Shown piece by piece: positions 9,508-18,202 of a stretch of 64,000 nt of DNA. The notes below the pieces were generated by a model, which was not told the origin of the DNA, searched no databases, and saw only the letters and a program-made list of their open reading frames with translations. This DNA comes from Microbacterium sp. SORGH_AS_0969 (lineage in GTDB: Bacteria > Actinomycetota > Actinomycetes > Actinomycetales > Microbacteriaceae): contig NZ_JAUTAG010000001.1 in NCBI RefSeq assembly GCF_030818255.1, forward strand, positions 1,922,001 to 1,986,000, written 5' to 3'. Position numbers and translations under genes: made by a program. Every line of letters begins with the position of its first letter. The stretch's first letter is position 1.

Positions 9508-9593
9508 CCCGCGGAGCGAGGACGGTCACGGGTCGCGGTAGGCGGTGGCAGGGCTCGTCAAAGCCGCCTCCGGCAGGGGTGGCGTGAGGTGAC

Positions 9594-9699
9594 TGAGCTT
9601 GTCGAAGCCACCGGGGTGCGACGGCCCCGGTCCCTTCGACAGGCTCAGGGACCTGCCTTCGACATGCTCAGGGACCTGCCTTCGACATGCTCAGGGACC
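9594..9699. repeat. Palindromic/tandem repeat, family 3
   Basis: Three tandem copies, period 23 bp, of CCTTCGACA(G/T)GCTCAGGGACC begin at 9633, 9656 and 9679. An inverted relative, TGAGCTTGTCGAAG, lies at 9594-9607, so the stretch can fold back on itself. The first copy is itself palindromic (GGTCCCT at 9629 with AGGGACC ending at 9653). Relatives occur at 40295-40319 and 40347-40375. The array fills the gap between the response regulator stop and the convergent GH13 gene stop. Confidence 0.85.
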
Positions 9700-9708
9700 C
9701 CGAGGGGG

Positions 9709-10992
9709 TCACGCTTCCAGGACGACCCACCCGCGCGACGCGAGCTCGACGCGCCCGTCCATCGGCCACCCCTCGCCGGCCACGGGGGTCAGCCCGTCCG
9801 CGACCGGCAGCGACACCGGCTCGTCGCCGACGTTCAGCGCGACGACGACCGCGTCATCGCCGACCGCCGTCCGCAGGGCGAGAGCGGTATTGGCGACCTC
9901 GATCACGTCGGTATGCGCCCGCCACAGCCACGGCTTCCGGCGGCGCAGCGCGATGAGCGCGCGGTGGGCCTGCAGAATGCGCTCGTCGCCCTGCGCTTCC
10001 CCGGGGGTCGAGGGGAACGCGGGTCGCACCGCGTCGTCGCCCCCGACGCGTTCCTCTTTCACTCCCGTCCACCCGAACTCGTCGCCCGCGTACACCGACG
10101 GCGTCCCGGCGACCGTGAAGAGCACCGCGAGGGCATGCGGCACGAGGTCGCGACCCACGGCCGAGGCGATCCGCGTGACGTCGTGGTTCCCGACGAACGT
10201 CTGCGGCACGAAGGTCCGCAGCATCTCGTCGTGGCGCTCGATGGCGTGCCGCAGCTCGAAGAGGTTGCGGTCGGCGATGCCGTGCCAGATCCCCTGCCAC
10301 AGCTCGTACTGCGTGAGCGAGTCCATCGTCGACTCCCGCACGATCGCCGGAGCGTCGCCGTGGATCACCTCGCCCAGGAACCACCCTTCCGGGAAGCGCT
10401 CCCGCACGCGGGGGAGCACCTCGGCCCAGAACGACGACGGCACCGCGTACGCGGCATCCAATCTCCAGCCGTCGATGCCCCGCTCGAGCCAGTGGCACAT
10501 GACGTCGGCGACGAGGTCGACCACGGCGGGGGAGGAGTGATCCAGCGCGACGAGCGCGTCATGCCCCTCGAACACGTCGGCCTCGAACCGTCCGTCGATC
10601 CAACGCCCGCGGAACAGGCCCGGCCCGTTCTCGGTCAGGTCCCGGAAAGCCGCGTGACCGCGCCCCACATGGTTGAACACGCCGTCGAGCAGGATCCGGA
10701 TGCCACGCTCCCGAGCCGCCGCGACGAGTCGGTCGAAGTCCCGGTCATCGCCCAGTCGCGGGTCGATGCGGAAGTGGTCGACCGTGTCGTAGCCGTGCGT
10801 CTCGGAGGCGAACACCGGTCCCAGCAACAGGCCGTTCAGCCCCAGCTCGATGACGTGGTCGAGCCACGGCTCGAGGCGGTCGAGGCGGTGCACCGGCGCG
10901 GCATCCGGACCCTCGTTCTCGCGGATCGGGGCGTCGACGAAGCCCAGCGGATAGACGTGCCACCAGATCACGTGTTCGGGCCACGAGGGCAT
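9709..10992 (-). CDS. GH13 alpha-amylase-family glycosidase
   Basis: A 427-aa GH13 enzyme acting on alpha-glucosidic linkages. The (beta/alpha)8 barrel motifs are region I LDGVFNHVG near residue 100, the nucleophile Asp in WRLDAAY near 178, the acid/base Glu in LGEVIHG near 207 and the transition-state Asp in VGNHDVTR near 270. At 427 aa it is short for the family and appears to lack a large domain B. No signal peptide is visible, so it is probably cytoplasmic. The ATG at 10992 follows GAGAGGAG. It lies downstream of the ROK gene on the same strand and belongs to the alpha-glucoside module. Confidence 0.9.
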   Translation of the reverse strand: MPSWPEHVIWWHVYPLGFVDAPIRENEGPDAAPVHRLDRLEPWLDHVIELGLNGLLLGPVFASETHGYDTVDHFRIDPRLGDDRDFDRLVAAARERGIRILLDGVFNHVGRGHAAFRDLTENGPGLFRGRWIDGRFEADVFEGHDALVALDHSSPAVVDLVADVMCHWLERGIDGWRLDAAYAVPSSFWAEVLPRVRERFPEGWFLGEVIHGDAPAIVRESTMDSLTQYELWQGIWHGIADRNLFELRHAIERHDEMLRTFVPQTFVGNHDVTRIASAVGRDLVPHALAVLFTVAGTPSVYAGDEFGWTGVKEERVGGDDAVRPAFPSTPGEAQGDERILQAHRALIALRRRKPWLWRAHTDVIEVANTALALRTAVGDDAVVVALNVGDEPVSLPVADGLTPVAGEGWPMDGRVELASRGWVVLEA

Positions 10993-11067
10993 CCGGTCTC
11001 CTCTCGATCGGGGTCGAGGTTCTCGACGCTATCCGGGGGGTCCGACACGGCGAGGGGGGCTTGCCCC

Positions 11068-12294
11068 TCACGCCCGCGCCCGGTCCTCGGGCAGGGCGAA
11101 CGCCTCGAGATCGAGCGCGCGAGCGCGCGCCGACTCGACGGCGGCGGAGACGGCCCCGATCGACACGATGTCGGCCCCGAGCGTCGAGGCCACGATCCGC
11201 GGCGCCGGAAGGTGCAGCGAATCGGGGATCGCCTCGATCGCCGCGGCGATGATCGGTCCCGCACCGGCAGCGATCGCTCCGGACACCACCACGCGTTCCA
11301 CGTCGAAGAGGCTGCCGAAGATCGCCGCCACTCCGGCGAGCGCCGGGCCGACCGCGCGTGCCGCGGCGAGGGCTCCGATATCGCCCGCGGCGGCGAGGTC
11401 GAGCACGGTCTTGGCATCGAGGCGCTCGGGATCGATCCCACGTAGCGCGCTGTCGACCGGAAGGGTTCCGGATGCCAGAGCCGCCCGCGCCGCATCCACG
11501 CACCGCGGTGCGAGGCCCCACGCGCTGCCGACGCCCTCGACCTGATCGAAGGCGACGGTCTCGCCCGCCCCTCCGTGCGCGCCGCGGAGCAGATGACCGT
11601 CGACGCTGATCCCCGCGCCGAACCGCTCGCCGGCGAGCAGCGCGACGAAGTCGTCGCAGCCCACCGCCGCGCCGTGCGTCCCTTCAGCCACCGCGGCGAG
11701 GGTGGCGTCGTTCTCGACGCGTACGACGGGCGCCCACGCCGCGAAGGTGTCGACGAAGTCGGGGTTCATGCGCGCCCAGAAGCCGTCGTGGTGGACGGGG
11801 GACCGCCCCGCCCGGTCGACCGGCGCGGGCACGCCGACACACAGCGCGACGAGGTCGTCGCGCGAGCGCCGCGCGCGCGTGAGGGCCGCGTCGACCGTCG
11901 CCTCGGCGGCGCGGCGGCGTCGCTCGGGCGAATCGAGTTCGGGGTCGACGGTGAGCCGCGAGGTCGCGAGGGTCGTGCCGCGGAGGTCGGCGACGGTCGC
12001 GGTGAGGTGACCGCGTCCCGCGTCGACCCCGACCACGAGCCCTGCGCCGGGTTGGAAGGCGAAGCGGCGCGCGGGGCGCCCCTTCGAGTACTCGCCGACC
12101 GCGCGGGCGTTGGGCATCTCCGCGAGGAGCCCGCGTGCGGTCAATTCATCGAGCACGTCGATGGCCGTCGAGCGGGTCAGCCCGACCGCGGCGATCACGT
12201 CACTGGCGGTGAAGGCGTCCTCGTCCCAGACGCGGGTCAGCACCGCGTCGAGGTTGTGGCGGCGCAGCGACGGCGTCGTCGTCATGGCATCCAT
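11068..12294 (-). CDS. ROK-family transcriptional repressor
   Basis: A 408-aa ROK regulator. An N-terminal winged helix (ASDVIAAVGLTRSTAIDVLDEL, near residues 30-52) is followed by a sugar-kinase-like domain with VVGVDAGRGHLTATVADL and GAGISVDGHLLRGAHGGAGE. The Cys-rich zinc motif CxCGxxGC of Mlc/NagC is not present. Start is ATG 12294, with ATG 12285 as an alternative. It is divergent from the importer operon, and a palindromic candidate operator lies between them, so it most likely represses the alpha-glucoside genes. Confidence 0.9.
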   Translation of the reverse strand: MDAMTTTPSLRRHNLDAVLTRVWDEDAFTASDVIAAVGLTRSTAIDVLDELTARGLLAEMPNARAVGEYSKGRPARRFAFQPGAGLVVGVDAGRGHLTATVADLRGTTLATSRLTVDPELDSPERRRRAAEATVDAALTRARRSRDDLVALCVGVPAPVDRAGRSPVHHDGFWARMNPDFVDTFAAWAPVVRVENDATLAAVAEGTHGAAVGCDDFVALLAGERFGAGISVDGHLLRGAHGGAGETVAFDQVEGVGSAWGLAPRCVDAARAALASGTLPVDSALRGIDPERLDAKTVLDLAAAGDIGALAAARAVGPALAGVAAIFGSLFDVERVVVSGAIAAGAGPIIAAAIEAIPDSLHLPAPRIVASTLGADIVSIGAVSAAVESARARALDLEAFALPEDRARA

Positions 12295-12350
12295 CGGCTC
12301 TCTTGACCCCCCTGAGTTCTCCTGCAATACTGCCTGCACGACATTGATTT

Positions 12351-12370
12351 GGCGAGTAGATTTACTCACC
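12351..12370. promoter_or_regulatory. Candidate ROK operator
   Basis: GGCGAGTAGATTTACTCACC is a near-perfect 20-bp palindrome: 8-nt half sites matching at 7 of 8 positions around an AT-rich GATT centre. It lies midway in the 114-nt region between the ROK gene and the divergent binding-protein gene, where an operator for both would be expected. Confidence 0.55.
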
Positions 12371-12408
12371 GACACAACATATTCGCAGTGCAGCGGAGGA
12401 GGCAGCTG

Positions 12409-13722
12409 GTGTCGACGAAGACGAGGGCCGGGCGACGATGGGTCGCCGCGACCGCGGTGGGGGTGCTCGGGGCGGCGATGCTCGCGGGCTGCTCCGCCGA
12501 CGGTCGCGAGACGATCCGCTTCACCTTCAGCAAGCGCGAGGCGCTGTCGTTCATGAACGACGTCGTTGCCGAGTACAACGCCTCGCAAGACCGGGTGCGC
12601 GTCGAGATGGACAGCTCCGGCGTCGACGTCGTGTCGGCCAGCTTCGTCCGCGGCAACCCGCCCGACATCATGCTCGCGAACTACAACTACGAGACCGCCC
12701 GCTTCGTCCAGCGGTGCGCGCTGAGCGACCTCTCGGGCACGACGGCCGCGAGCACGGTGCGCGACGACCTGCAGCCCCTCATGGACCAGTACGGCTCGTG
12801 CGAAGGGCGCACCAGCGCGCTGCCCTACTCGGTCATGGCGGCCTCGGTCATCTACAACAAGCAGATCTTCGACCAGTACGGACTCGAGGTTCCGACCACG
12901 TGGGACGAGCTGCTCCAGGTCTCCGAGACGCTGAAGGCCAATGGCGTGACGCCCTTCTACGGCACCTTCAAAGACGACTGGACCGTCGGACAGGGCTGGT
13001 ACGACTACTCCGTCGGCGGATCGCTCGACGTCATCGACTTCTTCGACGCGCTCGCCGCCGAGGGCGACGAGGTCGGGCCGCAGTCGGCGGTGTCGTTCGC
13101 GAAGGACTTCAGCGAGCCGATGGACCGCATGCTCGAGCTCGCCCGGAATTACACGAACCCGGATGCCGAGAGTCGGGCCTACGGCGACGGCAACCTCGCG
13201 TTCGCCCAGGGGCAGGCGGCCATGTACCTGCAGGGCCCGTGGGCGCTCGGTGAGATCGCCAAGACCTCGCCCGACCTGCCCGTCGGCACCTTCCCGCTGC
13301 CCATGACCGATGACCCGGCAGACCTGAAGGTCCGCGTCAACATGGACCTCGCGGCCATCATCCCCGAAGCGTCCCGGCACAAGGATGCCGCGCGCGACTT
13401 CCTCGAGTACCTGTACCAGCCCGGGGTGATCGAGACGTACAACGAGTCGCAGCTCGGGTTCGCGCCGACGAAGGACGCCCCCTCGCCGAGCGACCCCCGG
13501 GTCGCGGGAATGGTTCCGTACTACGACGAGGGCCGCATCTACCAGGGCGCCTCGGTGCTCGTGCCCAAGACCATTCCGGTCTTCAACTACGCGCAGGCGA
13601 TGCTGTTCGGTGCCTCCCCGCAGGCCACCCTGAACACCCTCGACCAGGACTGGTCGCGGCTCGCGTTCCGCCAGCCGCCGGCTTCGACGAACGACGCATC
13701 CGGCGAGGAGGCCGCGCGATGA
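12409..13722 (+). CDS. Sugar ABC transporter solute-binding lipoprotein
   Basis: A 437-aa extracellular binding protein. The signal peptide (VSTKTRAGRRW followed by a hydrophobic stretch) ends in the lipobox LAGC with the lipidated Cys at residue 28. The rest is a type 1 solute-binding fold of the MalE-like family (SBP_bac_1), with TWDELLQVSETLKANGVTPFYG and an aromatic-rich ligand region. The GTG start follows GGAGGAGG at 12396. It begins the importer operon and overlaps the permease gene by ATGA. Alpha-glucosides are the inferred ligands because GH13 enzymes flank it. Confidence 0.92.
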   Translation: MSTKTRAGRRWVAATAVGVLGAAMLAGCSADGRETIRFTFSKREALSFMNDVVAEYNASQDRVRVEMDSSGVDVVSASFVRGNPPDIMLANYNYETARFVQRCALSDLSGTTAASTVRDDLQPLMDQYGSCEGRTSALPYSVMAASVIYNKQIFDQYGLEVPTTWDELLQVSETLKANGVTPFYGTFKDDWTVGQGWYDYSVGGSLDVIDFFDALAAEGDEVGPQSAVSFAKDFSEPMDRMLELARNYTNPDAESRAYGDGNLAFAQGQAAMYLQGPWALGEIAKTSPDLPVGTFPLPMTDDPADLKVRVNMDLAAIIPEASRHKDAARDFLEYLYQPGVIETYNESQLGFAPTKDAPSPSDPRVAGMVPYYDEGRIYQGASVLVPKTIPVFNYAQAMLFGASPQATLNTLDQDWSRLAFRQPPASTNDASGEEAAR

Positions 13723-14633
13723 GCACCACCACCACGATCGTGACCGGCGGGAAGGCGACCGCGCGTCGCAGCACCCGCCGGGTCGAGCCGATCTACTACT
13801 TCTTCCTGTTGCCGACGCTCGTGCTGTTCACGCTGGCGATCACGGTGCCCGGGATCATCGGCATCTTCTTCAGCTTCACCGACTCAATCGGTCTGGGGGA
13901 GTGGAACTTCACCGGCCTGACGAACTACATCGCCATCTTCAGCGACCCGGCGATCCTGCAGAGCTACCTCTTCACCTTCGGGTTCTCGGTCGCCACGGTC
14001 ATCGTCGTCAACGTCGCGGCGTTCCTTCTCGCGGTGGGCCTCACCGCGCAGATCCGCTTCAAGAAGGCGCTGCGCACGGTCTTCGTCATCCCGATGGTGA
14101 TCTCGGGCATCATCATCGCCTACGTCTTCAACTTCCTCTTCAGCAACTCCGTCCCGCAGGCCGGAGCCTCGCTCGGCATCCCGTGGCTCGAGACGAGCCT
14201 GCTCGCCAACCCCGATCTGGCGTGGGTCGCGATCGTCATCGTCACCGCGTGGCAGGCGATCCCCGGCACGCTGCTGATCTACATCGCGGGGCTGCTGTCG
14301 GTGCCCGGCGACGTCTACGAGGCCGCCGGCCTCGACGGGGCGAGCAAGACCCAGCAGCTCCTTCGCATCACGCTGCCGCTCGTGGCCGGATACGTCGTCA
14401 TCAACGTCATCCTGGGCTTCAAAGGCTTCCTCAATGCCTACGACATCATCGTCGGTCTCACCGGCGGAGGCCCGGGTACCGCGACGCGCAGTGTCGCGAT
14501 GTCGATCATCCTCGGCTTCAACGGAGGCGATTACGCCTACCAGATGGCCAACGCGGCGCTCTTCTTCGTCGTGGCCGTCGTCATCTCGCTCCTCCAGCTC
14601 TCCCTGACCCGGGGAAGGAACACCCTGTCATGA
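13719..14633 (+). CDS. Sugar ABC transporter permease (MalF type)
   Basis: A 304-aa permease with six predicted membrane helices. The EAA loop reads AAGLDGASKTQQLLRITLPLV near residue 205, the docking site for the ATPase. It is coupled by 4-nt overlaps to both neighbours. No ATPase gene is present in this operon; in many actinobacteria such importers share a MsiK-type ATPase encoded elsewhere, which is the likely situation here. Confidence 0.93.
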   Translation: MSTTTTIVTGGKATARRSTRRVEPIYYFFLLPTLVLFTLAITVPGIIGIFFSFTDSIGLGEWNFTGLTNYIAIFSDPAILQSYLFTFGFSVATVIVVNVAAFLLAVGLTAQIRFKKALRTVFVIPMVISGIIIAYVFNFLFSNSVPQAGASLGIPWLETSLLANPDLAWVAIVIVTAWQAIPGTLLIYIAGLLSVPGDVYEAAGLDGASKTQQLLRITLPLVAGYVVINVILGFKGFLNAYDIIVGLTGGGPGTATRSVAMSIILGFNGGDYAYQMANAALFFVVAVVISLLQLSLTRGRNTLS

Positions 14634-15547
14634 CCGCTCTCAACCAGCCCGCGCTCGCGTTCGAGCAGGCCGAGATCACCGTCCCCGCGAAGCAGCGGTC
14701 CCGTCCCCGCATCCGCCGTGTCGGCGCCGAGCGCATCAACTGGTCGGCGACGACCATCCTCGTGCTCTGCTCGCTGACCGTGCTGCTGCCGCTGTACGTG
14801 ACCATCTCGATGGCGCTGAAGAGCGGGACGCAGGTCGTCGACGGAAACGCCTTCTCGTTCCCCTCGCCGATCAGCTTCGACGGCTTCGTACAGGCGTGGA
14901 CACTGACGAAGTTCCCCGTCGGTCTCGCCGTTTCCCTCCTGGTCACCGCCGGCACGGTCGCGGCGACGATCATCCTCGCGGCCTTCGCCTCGTACGCGAT
15001 CGCCCGCAACTGGGATCGCAAGCTCTTCCGGTACTCGTTCTTCTACCTGCTCGCGGCGATGTTCATCCCGTTCCCGGTCGTCGCGCTCCCGCAGATCCAG
15101 CTCACCGGCCGGGTCGGTCTCGACAACCCGGTCGGCGTGATCATCCTCGCCACGATGTTCCAGCTGAGCTTCAGCGTGCTGCTGTTCACGGCGTTCCTGC
15201 GCTCGATCCCGCTGGAGCTCGAGGAGAGCGCGCGCATCGACGGCGCGACGACGTGGCAGACGTTCTGGCGGCTGATCTTCCCGCTGCTCGCCCCGATGAG
15301 CGCCACCGTCGGCATCTTCGCGTTCCTGTACGCGTGGAACGACTTCATGATGCCCTCGCTCATCATCAGCGATCCGGCCTTGCAGACGCTGCCCGTGCGC
15401 CAGAACCTGTTCCAGACGCAGTTCAGCAACAACTACAACGTCGCCTTCGCCTCCTACCTCATGGCCATGGCCCCCGCGATCGTCGCCTATCTCTTCACCC
15501 AGCGATGGGTGATGGCCGGCGTCACGCAGGGCGCCGTCAAGGGCTGA
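14630..15547 (+). CDS. Sugar ABC transporter permease (MalG type)
   Basis: A 305-aa permease, partner of the preceding MalF-like protein. After a roughly 40-aa cytoplasmic N-terminus there are six hydrophobic helices, and the EAA loop reads SARIDGATTWQTFWRLIFPLL near residue 205. The ATG at 14630 overlaps the upstream stop. The gene is followed after 31 nt by the alpha-glucosidase gene on the same strand, probably in one operon. Confidence 0.93.
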   Translation: MTALNQPALAFEQAEITVPAKQRSRPRIRRVGAERINWSATTILVLCSLTVLLPLYVTISMALKSGTQVVDGNAFSFPSPISFDGFVQAWTLTKFPVGLAVSLLVTAGTVAATIILAAFASYAIARNWDRKLFRYSFFYLLAAMFIPFPVVALPQIQLTGRVGLDNPVGVIILATMFQLSFSVLLFTAFLRSIPLELEESARIDGATTWQTFWRLIFPLLAPMSATVGIFAFLYAWNDFMMPSLIISDPALQTLPVRQNLFQTQFSNNYNVAFASYLMAMAPAIVAYLFTQRWVMAGVTQGAVKG

Positions 15548-15578
15548 TCGTCCCTCCACCCCGAAAGGAACCCCGCAC

Positions 15579-17261
15579 GTGACTACCACCGCCCCCTCGG
15601 TGCAGACCCGCGACCTCTCCGACGCCCCCGACTGGTGGCGCCAGGCCGTGGTGTACCAGGTGTACCCGCGCAGCTTCGCCGACACCGACGGCGACGGCCT
15701 CGGCGACATCAAGGGCATCACCTCGCGCGTCCCGTACCTCGCGGAACTGGGGGTGGATGCCGTCTGGCTGAGCCCCTTCTACCCCTCGGCGCTCGCCGAC
15801 GGAGGGTACGACGTCGCCGACTACCGCGACGTCGACCCGAAGCTCGGCACCCTGGCCGACATGGACGAGCTCATCGAGCGGCTCCACGCCCATGGCATCC
15901 GTGTCGTCGTCGACATCGTGCCGAACCACACCTCGAACGACCACGCCTGGTTCCAGGAGGCGCTGGCCGCAGGCCGCGGGTCGGCCGCGCGCGAGCGGTA
16001 CATCTTCCGCGAGGGCACCGGGATCGACGGCTCCGAGCCGCCCACCGACTGGCTCTCGGTGTTCGGCGGTTCGGCGTGGGAGCGCGTCGAAGACGGCCAG
16101 TGGTACTTCCACAACTTCGACGTGTCGCAGCCCGACCTGAACTGGTCCAACCCCGAAGTGCGCGCCGACTTCGTGAAGACCCTGCGCTTCTGGAGCGACC
16201 GCGGCGTCGACGGCTTCCGCATCGACGTCGCGCACATGCTGACGAAGGACCTCAGCGAGCCGCTGCCCTCGCGGGCCGAGCTCGAGGCGCTGCCCTTCGA
16301 CGGCAAGCACCCCCTGATCGACCGTGACGACGTGCACGAGGTCTACGCCGAGTGGCGTGCGGTGTTCAACGAGTACGACCCGCCGCGCACCGCCGTCGCC
16401 GAGGCGTGGGTCCACCCCTCCCGCGTGCCGCTGTACGCGAGCATCGAGAGCTTGGGTCAGGCTTTCAACTTCGATCTGCTCGAGGCCGATTTCGATGCGG
16501 GGCAGTTCCGCCGCATCGTCGCCGACAACCTCGCGCTCGCCGCGCAGTCGGGTTCGTCGACGACGTGGGTGTTGTCTAACCACGACGTCGTCCGTCACGC
16601 CACCCGGTACGGGCTCCCGGATGCCGAGCGCGGAGCCGACGGTCGCCCCACGCTCAAGCACGGCAACGAATGGCTGCTCTCGGGCGGCCAGTCGCCCGCC
16701 CTCGACGCCGCGCGCGGCGAGCGCCGGGCCCGCGCCGCCGCGACGTTCGTGCTGGGCCTCCCGGGATCCGCGTACCTGTACCAGGGCGAGGAACTGGGGC
16801 TGCACGAGGTGGCCGACATCCCCGACGCCGACCGGCAGGATCCGACGTTCTTCCGCAGCCCAGGGATCGACCAGGGTCGGGACGGATGCCGCGTGCCCCT
16901 GCCGTGGACCGCGGACGGCCCCGCGTTCGGCTTCGGCTCGACCGGTGCGCACCTCCCGCAGCCGGAGTGGTTCGGTACCTACGCGGTCGATCTGCAGGAT
17001 GGCGACCCCGCCTCGACGCTGTCGCTCTACCGCCGCGCGCTCGACCTGCGCCACGAGCTGCAGACCGACGAGCAGTTGGAGTGGATCGACACGGGCCGCG
17101 ATGACGTGGTGGCCTTCGAGCGTCCGAACGGCTGGACCGTCGTGACGAACTTCGGCACCGAGCCGGCCGCGCTCCCCGCGGGCGAGGTGCTTCTGTCGAG
17201 CACCGCGCTCGAGGGCGACACGCTCCCCGCCGAGACGACGGTCTGGCTCCGCCGCGCCTGA
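15579..17261 (+). CDS. Alpha-glucosidase / oligo-1,6-glucosidase (GH13)
   Basis: A 560-aa GH13 enzyme that releases glucose from imported alpha-glucosides in the cytoplasm. Region I is VVDIVPNHTS near residue 110, the nucleophile Asp is in GFRIDVAHM near 215, the acid/base Glu in VAEAWV near 276, and the transition-state Asp in LSNHDVVR near 334. YQGEELGLHEV is typical of the GH13 oligosaccharide hydrolases. The GTG start at 15579 follows GAAAGGAA. It is the last gene of the importer operon. Exact linkage preference (alpha-1,4 or 1,6) is not clear from sequence alone. Confidence 0.92.
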   Translation: MTTTAPSVQTRDLSDAPDWWRQAVVYQVYPRSFADTDGDGLGDIKGITSRVPYLAELGVDAVWLSPFYPSALADGGYDVADYRDVDPKLGTLADMDELIERLHAHGIRVVVDIVPNHTSNDHAWFQEALAAGRGSAARERYIFREGTGIDGSEPPTDWLSVFGGSAWERVEDGQWYFHNFDVSQPDLNWSNPEVRADFVKTLRFWSDRGVDGFRIDVAHMLTKDLSEPLPSRAELEALPFDGKHPLIDRDDVHEVYAEWRAVFNEYDPPRTAVAEAWVHPSRVPLYASIESLGQAFNFDLLEADFDAGQFRRIVADNLALAAQSGSSTTWVLSNHDVVRHATRYGLPDAERGADGRPTLKHGNEWLLSGGQSPALDAARGERRARAAATFVLGLPGSAYLYQGEELGLHEVADIPDADRQDPTFFRSPGIDQGRDGCRVPLPWTADGPAFGFGSTGAHLPQPEWFGTYAVDLQDGDPASTLSLYRRALDLRHELQTDEQLEWIDTGRDDVVAFERPNGWTVVTNFGTEPAALPAGEVLLSSTALEGDTLPAETTVWLRRA

Positions 17262-17275
17262 CCCACCGCCCGCGG

Positions 17276-17307
17276 GAGCCCCGCACCCCTTTCCGGGCGC
17301 GGGGCTC
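17276..17307 (+). terminator. Hairpin terminator after alpha-glucosidase gene
   Basis: GAGCCCCGC (17276-17284) and GCGGGGCTC (17299-17307) form a perfect 9-bp stem just after the alpha-glucosidase stop, followed by TCTC. It is probably the end of the alpha-glucoside operon. Confidence 0.65.
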
Positions 17308-17328
17308 TCTCGCGCGCCACTCTCGTCG

Positions 17329-17383
17329 ACTGTCCAAGACACGCCGTAACTCCCCGCGCGGTTACGGCGTTTCTCGGACACTC
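17329..17383. repeat. Dispersed palindromic repeat, family 2, copy A
   Basis: A roughly 55-bp palindrome: left arm TGTCCAAGACACGCCGTAAC and right arm GTTACGGCG followed by TTTCTCGGACACTC. A second copy is at 42551-42606. It lies between convergent genes, and in the restored frame the stop codon of the glycosyltransferase gene falls inside its right end. Confidence 0.85.
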
Positions 17384-18202
17384 AACCGCGATCCGTGCGC
17401 ACCCACGCCTCACCCCGGCGCTCGATCGCGCCGGCCGCGGCAAACGCGTCGAGCCACCCGCCCATCGGCCACTCGCCCCACCGCTCATGGAACCTTGCGC
17501 GCCGTTGCGCAGGATGTCGTCGAGGTGCTGCCACGGGGGAGAGGACACCGGATGCCACTGGTGGAACGCATCCGCCCCACCGATCCAGCGCATCTCGACG
17601 CCTCGCTCGCGCGCCGTCCACGCGAGGTCGGTGTCCTCGGCGCCGTACCCCTCGTAGCCGGGGTGGAACCCGCCGATCCGCCGCCAGGTCGCGGGCGTCA
17701 CCGCGAACGACAGTGACCAGAACAGGTCGTACTCGGCGGCGGTCGCGGTGCGCGCCTGACCGAGAGGAAGCGCCGGTCGCGCGCGGTGCGGGCGCCGGAG
17801 AAACGGCAGGTCGGAGGCGCTTCCCGGGCGCTGGACGCTCGCGAGATAGGTCACCGGGCCCGCCAGGAGAGCGGCTGGATCCGTCCGCGCCGCCGCCCGG
17901 TACGCGGGCAGCAGCTCCGGACCCGGCAGGCAGTCCACGTCGAGGAAGACGAGCAGCTCGGCCCCTGCGTCGCTCGCCCGCTCGGCGGCACGATTCCGCC
18001 CCTCGCCGACCCTGATTCCCCGGGGTCCGGGCGGCACGTGCAGCGTGTGGGTCCCGACATCCCGGATGCCATCCGGCAACGTCTCGTCGAGCCAGGCCTC
18101 CACCCGCACGATGTCGTTCGACACCTCGGCGAGCACTCGCCGTTGACGCTCGAGATGCTCGCGCCTGGCTGCGGAGGCGACCGTGATCACGGCGGTCCTC
18201 AC
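17382..18202 (-). pseudogene. GT2 glycosyltransferase, frameshifted near its 3' end
   Basis: A GT-A fold family 2 glycosyltransferase, last gene of a four-gene minus-strand operon. The GTG start at 18202 overlaps the upstream stop. The nucleotide-sugar-binding DxD is in VFLDVDCLPG near residue 90, and WSLSFAVTPATWRRIGGFHPGYEGYGAEDTDLAWTAR marks the acceptor side (quoted in part: ED near residue 190). Around 17495-17510 the frame breaks after DDILRNGA; the expected continuation RFHERWGEWPMGGWL is read in another frame and ends at 17382. One missing base (or two extra) explains this. Sequencing error or real decay cannot be told apart here. Confidence 0.75.

Noticed and set aside
9629..9699. 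CRISPR array
   Set aside because: The 23-bp units are directly adjacent without unique spacers, and no cas genes are in the window.
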